A DNA stretch of 12,311 nucleotides. Source: DATHBP01 sp035296085. Lineage in GTDB: Bacteria; Actinomycetota; Actinomycetes; Propionibacteriales; Nocardioidaceae. The notes under the pieces are model-generated. The model was not told the origin of the DNA. It searched no databases and saw only the letters and a program-made list of their open reading frames with translations. Below, in pieces: positions 7,578-12,311 of this stretch (within the stretch, counting starts at the first letter, position 1; every line of letters begins with the position of its first letter). Made by a program: the position numbers and the translations under genes. The stretch is taken from assembly GCA_035296085.1 (NCBI GenBank), contig DATHBP010000114.1, forward strand, positions 1 to 12,311, read 5' to 3'.

Positions 7578-7694
7578 GACGACCTCCTACTCATGGCCCC
7601 CAGGAGCTCTCGTCGCTTCCGGTGGGTCTGCTTTCGTCGATTTCAAGGTAGGGAACGGCGCGTCGGATGGGGCAGAGCACTATGGCAACGCTTT

Positions 7695-7714
7695 CTCGGG
7701 TCGAACGGCCCCAA
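7695..7714. promoter_or_regulatory. Distal DosR/DevR-like inverted repeat
   Basis: The 20-mer CTCGGGTCGAACGGCCCCAA matches 15 of 20 positions of the DosR consensus as I recall it (TTSGGGACTWWAGTCCCSAA), including GGG-C on the left and CCCSAA on the right. Its centre is 32 bp, about three helical turns, from the second site, which puts both on the same DNA face. It lies between the divergent DoxX and Acg genes. No binding was computed or tested. Confidence 0.4.
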
Positions 7715-7726
7715 GAAACAGCTTGC

Positions 7727-7746
7727 TGCGGGTCAATGGTCCCGTC
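7727..7746. promoter_or_regulatory. Proximal DosR/DevR-like inverted repeat
   Basis: TGCGGGTCAATGGTCCCGTC contains the imperfect palindrome CGGG-TC-AATG-G-TCCCG and matches 14 of 20 consensus positions. Its centre (7736.5) is about 43 bp upstream of the start predicted from the TAGCGT element at 7767, the spacing at which NarL/DosR-type activators contact RNA polymerase. Confidence 0.4.
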
Positions 7747-7766
7747 CGCCGTTTTCGCCTCCGGCA

Positions 7767-7772
7767 TAGCGT
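7767..7772 (+). promoter_or_regulatory. Candidate -10 element of the Acg-type gene
   Basis: TAGCGT fits the actinobacterial TANNNT pattern and predicts a start near 7779, giving a 5' leader of about 45 bases. No good -35 hexamer is visible, as expected of an activator-dependent promoter. Confidence 0.35.
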
Positions 7773-7824
7773 GGCGAGGTGAAACGCCCAGAGGTGCCGA
7801 GTCGACGCGGGAGAAGGAGCGACC

Positions 7825-8808
7825 ATGACCGAGCCGGGGTTCACTGAGCCCGAACGCGAGGTTCTGCTCACCGCGGCTGCGCTAGCGCCCTCGATGCACA
7901 ACACGCAGCCGTGGCATTTCCGAATCGGTACGACATCGGTCGAGGTGTGGCTGGACCGGGCTAGAGCGCTGCCCGCCGAAGATCCGCACGGCCGGGCTCT
8001 GCACGTCAGCGCGGGCGCCGCGTTGCACAACCTGCGGGTTGCTGCGCATCACCTGGGATACGCCGCCTCGGTCATCGCCGCTCCTGACGCCGACCAGCCG
8101 GACCTCGCCGGCCGGATCAGCATCGACGCAACGCAGTCCGCAGACGCGACCTTGGCAGCCCAGTTCCCGGCCGTCGCAACCCGGCGGACGAACAGGTCGC
8201 CCTTTGCTGATCGGAGCGTGCCGAGCGCTGATGTCGACGCGTTGGTCGCCACCGCCGAGCTCGAGGGCGCTCACCTGCACGTCGTCACCAACTCAGACGA
8301 CGTGGACCGGCTGGTGAGCCTCGCCTACGACGCGGAGCGCGACGACGAGGTGGAGGCCACACGGCTGGCCGAACGCCAGGCATGGGTGGGTGGCGAACGT
8401 GAGCACGAGGGCATCCCGAGCGCCGCACTCGGTCCGCGCTCGCACGACCGGCGGGCCCCGGTACGCGACCTGAGCGCGCGCAAGGAGGACCGGCTGCGCC
8501 CGAAGGCACGCTTCGAGTCACACCCGATGCTGCTCGTCTTGTCCACACGCCGAGATCACCCCGCCGACTGGGTCCGGGCCGGCAGCGCGCTGCAGCGGGT
8601 CTTGCTGGAGGCGACCGTACGAGGGCTCTCGACGTCCTTCCTGAACCAGGCGCTGGAGCACGCCGACCTGCGCTGGCTGGTCCGCGACCCGCTGCACGGC
8701 ACCGGCCACCCTCAGATGGTGCTGCGACTCGGTTACGGCGGCGAGGTGCCGGCCACTCCGCGGCGACCGGTGTACGACTTCGCGGACGAGACGCCCCCGA
8801 ACGCGTAG
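7825..8808 (+). CDS. Acg-type FMN-binding nitroreductase-like protein
   Basis: The 327 residues match the Acg family of nitroreductase-fold flavoproteins (M. tuberculosis Rv2032/Acg, Rv3127, Rv3131), longer than ordinary nitroreductases because the fold is internally duplicated. The signature ALAPSMHNTQPWHFRI is at 19-35, ATRRTNRSPFADR at about 118-130 and the closing MVLRLGYGGEVPATPRRPV near 304-320. Mycobacterial homologues are DosR-dependent under hypoxia and nitric oxide, and structural work on an Acg protein suggested flavin binding with little classical nitroreductase activity, so the substrate is open. The start is firm: AAGGAG lies five bases before the ATG. The promoter region carries two DosR-like repeats. 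Downstream are a regulator fragment and the polyketide operon; no terminator is seen after the stop. Confidence 0.88.
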   Translation: MTEPGFTEPEREVLLTAAALAPSMHNTQPWHFRIGTTSVEVWLDRARALPAEDPHGRALHVSAGAALHNLRVAAHHLGYAASVIAAPDADQPDLAGRISIDATQSADATLAAQFPAVATRRTNRSPFADRSVPSADVDALVATAELEGAHLHVVTNSDDVDRLVSLAYDAERDDEVEATRLAERQAWVGGEREHEGIPSAALGPRSHDRRAPVRDLSARKEDRLRPKARFESHPMLLVLSTRRDHPADWVRAGSALQRVLLEATVRGLSTSFLNQALEHADLRWLVRDPLHGTGHPQMVLRLGYGGEVPATPRRPVYDFADETPPNA

Positions 8809-8839
8809 GCGCGCGCGGCCGGATCGGCTGGCTGGGACC

Positions 8840-8926
8840 TCAGTCGTGCAGCAGCTTCGCCGCAGCACCGCCGCTTGGGTACGCCGCTCGAGACCGAGCT
8901 TGGCGAGCTGTTTCAGCACGTACCCC
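8840..8926 (-). pseudogene. Relic of a DevR/DosR-type LuxR response regulator (C-terminus)
   Basis: Read leftward, 8922-8863 encodes [20 protein letters not shown], the final helix of a NarL/LuxR output domain; M. tuberculosis DosR has [20 protein letters not shown] in the same place. A one-base loss at about 8862-8863 shifts the frame. Allowing for it, the sequence continues AAKLLHD and then the TGA at 8842-8840, a normal ending for this family. Upstream the frame meets TGA at 8940-8938, and no helix-turn-helix or receiver domain is recognisable, so only about 28 codons of the gene remain. It lies 31 bases beyond the Acg stop in convergent orientation and just before the polyketide synthase start. 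No start codon or ribosome site supports expression. Confidence 0.65.
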
Positions 8927-9025
8927 GACGCTCTCGCTCACGCGACCGTCCTACACGGACCACGGGGGATGTGTCGGGCGGGCAGCGCTCGTGCAGCGTC
9001 GTGCGGCGCGTGCGACGATGATGCG

Positions 9026-10090
9026 GTGAGCCGCGTTGCCGCGGTGGGCAGTGCGCTCGGCCCCCACCCATACCCCCAGTCAGCCATTACGGCCGCGCTC
9101 GCTGACTTCGTCACTCCTGACTCGTCGAGCCAGGCCCTGCTCGAACGCTTTCACACAGCCGCGGGTGTGCAGACCCGCCATCTGGCACTGCCGCTCGAGG
9201 CGTACGCATCCCTGGGCGGGTTCACCGAGGCCAACGACGCGTTTATCCGGGTCGGTCTCGACCTCGGCGAGGAAGCGGTGCACGACGCTCTGGCGGGCAC
9301 GGGGTTGCGGCCCGAGGACATCGATCTGCTGATGACGACGACGGTGACCGGTGTGGCTGCTCCCAGCCTCGACGCCCGGCTGGTGCCGCGGTTGGGGCTG
9401 CGGCCCGACGTCAAGCGGATGCCGCTGTTCGGTCTGGGCTGCGTCGCCGGTGCAGCGGGGATCGCGCGGCTCGACGATTACCTGGTGGGACACCCCGACG
9501 AGGTGGCAGTACTGCTCGCCGTCGAGCTGTGCTCGCTCACCGTGCAGCGAGACGACGCCTCGACGGCCAACCTGGTCGCGAGCGGGCTGTTCGGCGACGG
9601 GGCAGCCGCTGTCGTCATGGTCGGTGAGCGCCGGGCGGAAGAGCTCGGGCTGGTGGCTCCGGAGGTCGTCGCAAGCCGGTCGCGGTTCTACGCCGACACC
9701 GAGCGGGTGATGGGCTGGGACATCGGCGGGACCGGCTTTCGTATTGTCCTCGCCGCGAGCGTGGCCGATGTCGTCGAGGAACACCTCGCGCTCGACGTCA
9801 AGGGGTTCCTCGCCGAGCACGATCTCGAGATCCCCGACGTCGTGCACTGGGTCTCGCATCCTGGCGGACCGAAGGTGCTGGACGCCGTACGCCGGGCGCT
9901 GTCGCTGCCGGTCGATGCGCTGGCGCGGTCCTGGCGTTCGCTCGCCGCGCACGGGAACCTCTCCTCGGCATCGGTGCTCCACGTGCTGCGCGACACACTT
10001 GCGGACAATCCGGCGGGCAGCGGCGAGCCCGCGCTGGCGTTGGCGATGGGCCCGGGATTCTGCTCCGAGCTGGTCCTGTTGCGCTGGTGA
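9026..10090 (+). CDS. Type III polyketide synthase (alkylresorcinol-synthase-like)
   Basis: Homodimeric chalcone/stilbene-synthase-fold enzyme that extends an acyl-CoA with malonyl-CoA and cyclises the product. The 354 residues are normal length. The catalytic triad is intact: C139 in LFGLGCVAGAAG, H278 in WVSHPGGPKVL and N311 in AHGNLSSASV. The GPGF loop (342-345) is conserved and followed by CSELVLLRW. It is followed by a membrane methyltransferase and a flavin monooxygenase, the set found in Streptomyces griseus srsABC, where SrsA makes long-chain alkylresorcinols; an acyl-ACP or acyl-CoA starter of fatty-acid type is therefore likely, but chain length cannot be read. The GTG at 9026 is chosen because SRVAAVGSALGPHPYP matches the family N-terminus; no clear ribosome site precedes it. 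The frame is open back to 8846 but that part is not family-like. Confidence 0.9.
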   Translation: MSRVAAVGSALGPHPYPQSAITAALADFVTPDSSSQALLERFHTAAGVQTRHLALPLEAYASLGGFTEANDAFIRVGLDLGEEAVHDALAGTGLRPEDIDLLMTTTVTGVAAPSLDARLVPRLGLRPDVKRMPLFGLGCVAGAAGIARLDDYLVGHPDEVAVLLAVELCSLTVQRDDASTANLVASGLFGDGAAAVVMVGERRAEELGLVAPEVVASRSRFYADTERVMGWDIGGTGFRIVLAASVADVVEEHLALDVKGFLAEHDLEIPDVVHWVSHPGGPKVLDAVRRALSLPVDALARSWRSLAAHGNLSSASVLHVLRDTLADNPAGSGEPALALAMGPGFCSELVLLRW

Positions 10091-10103
10091 GGCGGCGGCG
10101 GCC

Positions 10104-10628
10104 GTGACCGGACAGCTCTGGTACACCGCCCTGGTCGTCGCGGTGGGGGCCGAACGGCTCGCGGAGCTCGGGATCTCGCTGCGCCACGCTCGTTGGGCGT
10201 TCGCCCGCGGCGGTATCGAGCGGGGTCAGGCGCACTACCCGTGGATGGTCGTCCTGCACGTCGGGTTGCTCGCCGGCTGCCTGGCCGAGGTCTGGCTGCT
10301 CGACCGGCCGTTCGTGGCGCTGCTCGGGTGGCCGATGCTCGCCCTCGCGCTCGGCTCGCAGGCGCTGCGCTGGTGGTGCATCGCGACACTCGGCCGCCGG
10401 TGGAACACCCGGGTGATCGTCGTGCCCGGGCTGCCGCTGGTCGAGCGAGGGCCGTACCGGTTCACCTCGCACCCCAACTACGTGGCCGTGGTCGTCGAGG
10501 GCATAGCGCTCCCGCTCGTCCACTCCGCCTGGCTCACTGCCGTCGCCTTCAGCGCCGCGAACGCCGGGCTGCTGGCCGTCCGCATCCGCTGCGAGAATGC
10601 GGCGCTGCGCGAGGCGGCGCCGGCATGA
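10104..10628 (+). CDS. Isoprenylcysteine-methyltransferase-like membrane methyltransferase (SrsB-like)
   Basis: Membrane protein of 174 residues, probably transferring methyl from S-adenosylmethionine to a phenolic hydroxyl of the polyketide made by the preceding synthase. Hydrophobic helices occupy roughly 5-17, 46-66, 68-88 and 126-160. The catalytic-side motif of the ICMT/PEMT superfamily, VERGPYRFTSHPNYVAVVVE, is at about 113-132, with H123-P124-N125-Y126 corresponding to the usual RHPNY (here S replaces R). Methylation of a protein prenylcysteine is unlikely in this operon. The GTG start lies 13 bases after the synthase stop with a weak GAGG upstream. The stop overlaps the next gene as ATGA, so the two are probably translationally coupled. 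Confidence 0.82.
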   Translation: MTGQLWYTALVVAVGAERLAELGISLRHARWAFARGGIERGQAHYPWMVVLHVGLLAGCLAEVWLLDRPFVALLGWPMLALALGSQALRWWCIATLGRRWNTRVIVVPGLPLVERGPYRFTSHPNYVAVVVEGIALPLVHSAWLTAVAFSAANAGLLAVRIRCENAALREAAPA

Positions 10629-11659
10629 CCGCGGACGTCGACCTGCTGGTCGTCGGCGGCGGGCCGGTGGGGTTGGCCACCGGGCTGCTGGCGGCCAGGG
10701 CAGGCCTGTCCTGCGCGGTCATGGAGCAGCGCCGCGCGCCGGTCGACAAGGCCTGCGGAGAGGGGTTGATGCCCGGTGGGCTGTCGATCCTGGCGAGCCT
10801 CGGCGTCGACCCCGCCGGCAGGGGCTTCGCGGGCATCCGCTATCTCGACGCACTAGGCGGTGCGTCCGCCGAGGCCAGGTTCCACGGCGGTCCTGGCCGA
10901 GGTGTACGCCGCACGGTGCTGGCCGAGGCGCTCGCCGCGGCCGCCGACGCGGCCGGTGTGAAACGCGTGACCGGGCAGGTGCGCAACGTCCGCCAGCACC
11001 CCGACCGGGTGGAAGCCGGCGGTATCACCGGTCGCTACCTCGCCGCCGCCGACGGGCTGCGCTCGACAGTACGGCGGCAGTACGAGCTGGAGCTGCCGCC
11101 ACGAGCGCGTCCGCGGTATGGGCTTCGCCGCCACTTCGCAGCCGTGCCATGGACCGACCTGGTGGAGGTCTACTGGGCGGCTGGGGCTGAGCTGTACGTC
11201 ACGCCGGTGGCTGACCGGCTCGTCGGAGTGGCCGTCCTCACCGAGCACCGCGGCCGGCCGTTCGACCACTGGCTCGCGCAGGCACCGGCGCTGCGCGAGC
11301 GGCTCGTCGGCGCCGAGCCCGTCACCCCGGTGCGCGGAGCCGGCCCCCTGGAGCGCAATGTCGCCCGCCGGGTAGTCGGCCGCGTGCTCCTGGTCGGAGA
11401 TGCGGCGGGGTACGTCGACGCGCTCACCGGTGAGGGTGTCGCGGTCGGCCTGGCGTCCGCGCAACGGCTGGTGGCGAGTGTGGCTGCGGGGCGTCCGCAG
11501 GACTACGAGGCCGGTTGGCGGGAGGTCTCTCGTCGCTACCGGCTGCTGACCCGGGCGATGCTGATCGCGGCGCAGCGGCGACCCGTACGCGCCGCTGTGG
11601 TGCCGGCCGCGCGGGTGTTGCCGAGGGTGTTCGACCGCCTGGTCAACGCCCTGGCGTGA
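10625..11659 (+). CDS. FAD-dependent monooxygenase (SrsC-like hydroxylase)
   Basis: Flavoprotein of 344 residues in the group A hydroxylase/geranylgeranyl-reductase-like fold. The N-terminal Rossmann motif LLVVGGGPVGLATGLLAARAG (7-27) is followed by an acidic residue at the end of the second strand (MEQRR), the ADGLRSTVR motif lies near 142-150, and the GD motif VLLVGDAAGYVDALTGEG (254-271, D259) binds the FAD ribityl chain. CGEGLMPGG near the N-terminus is also typical of this group. In S. griseus the equivalent enzyme SrsC hydroxylates the methylated alkylresorcinol, leading to quinone-type lipids; the same role is inferred. It is the last gene of the operon (ATGA overlap with the methyltransferase), and repeats rather than a T-tract terminator follow. 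Confidence 0.87.
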   Translation: MTADVDLLVVGGGPVGLATGLLAARAGLSCAVMEQRRAPVDKACGEGLMPGGLSILASLGVDPAGRGFAGIRYLDALGGASAEARFHGGPGRGVRRTVLAEALAAAADAAGVKRVTGQVRNVRQHPDRVEAGGITGRYLAAADGLRSTVRRQYELELPPRARPRYGLRRHFAAVPWTDLVEVYWAAGAELYVTPVADRLVGVAVLTEHRGRPFDHWLAQAPALRERLVGAEPVTPVRGAGPLERNVARRVVGRVLLVGDAAGYVDALTGEGVAVGLASAQRLVASVAAGRPQDYEAGWREVSRRYRLLTRAMLIAAQRRPVRAAVVPAARVLPRVFDRLVNALA

Positions 11660-11684
11660 GGAGCCGGGCACCCGGAACCGCTGA

Positions 11685-11737
11685 CCGGAGACGTGACCGG
11701 AGACCGCCACCGGAGATCGCTGACCGGAGACCGGAGA
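11685..11737 (+). repeat. Irregular tandem array of CCGGAGA
   Basis: CCGGAGA or CCGGAG starts at 11685, 11697, 11710, 11724 and 11731, with steps of 12, 13, 14 and 7. Longer units such as GACCGGAGAC and CGGAGATCGCTGACC recur. The array begins about 25 bases after the FAD-gene stop and encodes nothing recognisable on either strand. Confidence 0.6.
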
Positions 11738-11756
11738 TCGCTGACCAACCACTCAC

Positions 11757-11842
11757 GAGTGGCGCAAAGTGGCTGGATTCTGTTACCCCCATCGGCCAGT
11801 TCGCGCCACTCGATACGCAGGGCGGACCAGTTCGCGCCACTC
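11757..11842. repeat. Three copies of the GAGTGGCGCGAA repeat, two forming an inverted pair
   Basis: Copies lie at 11757-11774 (+, one A for G in the core), 11794-11811 (-) and 11825-11842 (-). The first two face each other across 19 bases and could form an imperfect stem of about 16 pairs. The two minus copies are direct repeats 31 bp apart, exactly the spacing of the pair at 709-757. The site lies between the convergent FAD-monooxygenase and dehydrogenase genes. Confidence 0.75.
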
Positions 11843-11857
11843 GGCGCGTGGGCGCGG

Positions 11858-12311
11858 TCAGAACGAGGTCACCACCGCGATGCCTGGTGCCGACCCGACG
11901 GTTGCGAGCGCCTCAGCGGCATCGGCCAGGCCGAGCTCCCGGGTCACCAAGAGCCCGGGCTGGAGCCGGCCAGCGGCAATGAGCCCCAGCAGCTCCGGAT
12001 AAGCACCCGCGCCCATTCCGTGGCTGCCGAACAGCTGCAGCTCGAGCGAGATGACGCGGTCCATCGGTACGCGCGGGCGTCCTTGTGCGGCGGGCAGGAG
12101 TCCCACCTGGACGTGACGCCCACGCGGACGCAGGCAGCTGATCGAGTCCACGCAGGTCTGGACCAGGCCTACGGCGTCGAGGGAGACGTGCGCTCCCCCG
12201 CCGGTGATGTCGCTGACGGCAGCGGGCACGTCCTCGCCGGCCTCGGCCGAATGGACCGTTGCCTCCGCACCGAGCTCACAAGCCATCGCGAGCGCGCCGG
12301 CGCTTACGTCC
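11858..12311 (-). CDS. Zinc-type (MDR) alcohol dehydrogenase, partial
   Basis: The last 150 residues of a medium-chain dehydrogenase/reductase; the gene enters from the right edge and its catalytic and structural zinc domain lies outside the window. The visible part starts DVSAGALAMACELGAEATVHS, the second strand and helix of the NAD(P) Rossmann fold, with D as the likely ribose-contacting residue (suggesting NAD). It continues through GGGAHVSLDAVGLVQTCVDSISCLRPRGRHVQVGL and the typical late segment LELQLFGSHGMGAGAYPELLGLIAAGRL. The in-frame ATG at 12286 is internal, not the start. Substrate is unknown. It converges on the phenolic-lipid operon, with the repeats in between. Confidence 0.88.
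   Translation of the reverse strand, partial: DVSAGALAMACELGAEATVHSAEAGEDVPAAVSDITGGGAHVSLDAVGLVQTCVDSISCLRPRGRHVQVGLLPAAQGRPRVPMDRVISLELQLFGSHGMGAGAYPELLGLIAAGRLQPGLLVTRELGLADAAEALATVGSAPGIAVVTSF

Noticed and set aside
8518..8919. A 133-codon minus-strand frame starting within the regulator relic
   Set aside because: Only its first 18 residues are regulator-like; after the frameshift point it runs antisense through the Acg gene with no domain.
8846..9025. Upstream extension of the type III polyketide synthase frame by 60 codons
   Set aside because: The extra segment does not resemble the family, overlaps the regulator relic on the other strand, and the family N-terminus begins at the GTG at 9026.
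10193..11659. A 488-codon frame fused upstream of the FAD monooxygenase
   Set aside because: The first 144 codons are an out-of-frame reading of the methyltransferase; the ATGA at 10625 gives the Rossmann-fold N-terminus expected of the family.
11685..11842. CRISPR-like array
   Set aside because: Repeat units are too short and irregular, no uniform spacers exist, and no cas genes are present.

Overview
The window is very GC-rich, with strong third-position G/C bias, frequent GTG starts and compact same-strand operons that use 4-nt ATGA overlaps. Protein types and gene style indicate a high-GC actinobacterium. I cannot fix the genus from sequence alone.

Layout. Bases 1-741 (+) encode dethiobiotin synthetase (bioD). 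It converges on a monovalent cation:proton antiporter (764-2062, -). A three-gene polar amino-acid ABC importer follows, read leftward as lipoprotein binding protein (4869-3961), permease (3964-3089) and ATPase (3092-2349). Upstream of it on the same strand is an MpaB/DUF2236-family oxygenase-like gene (5775-4918). A stress/redox group comes next: a tandem-domain universal stress protein (5964-6815, +), a DoxX-family membrane protein (7577-6969, -) with a strong intrinsic terminator, and an Acg-type FMN nitroreductase-like protein (7825-8808, +). A + strand operon at 9026-11659 encodes a type III polyketide synthase, an isoprenylcysteine-methyltransferase-like membrane methyltransferase and an FAD monooxygenase, which is the content of the Streptomyces srsABC phenolic-lipid operon. 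The right edge holds the C-terminal half of a zinc-type alcohol dehydrogenase (-), cut by the window end.

The most interesting parts are not ordinary genes. (1) The Acg promoter region carries two DosR/DevR-like inverted repeats 32 bp apart, with the proximal one about 43 bp upstream of the start inferred from a TANNNT -10 element. (2) Between Acg and the polyketide operon lies a decayed C-terminus of a DevR/DosR/NarL-type LuxR regulator, with a one-base deletion, directly beside its plausible target genes. (3) An 18-bp repeat (core GAGTGGCGCGAA) occurs five times, all at two convergent gene junctions more than 11 kb apart, and one copy is read as the C-terminus of BioD. (4) The ABC permease most plausibly starts at a CTG codon, forming a CTGA overlap with the gene upstream.

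How the parts may work together (inference): USP, Acg nitroreductase and a DosR-type regulator are the classic contents of the mycobacterial dormancy/hypoxia regulon. The fragment suggests that a DosR-like locus once stood here and was eroded or displaced, perhaps when the phenolic-lipid operon arrived, leaving target promoters that now depend on a regulator elsewhere. No tRNA, rRNA, CRISPR array, insertion sequence or origin was seen.
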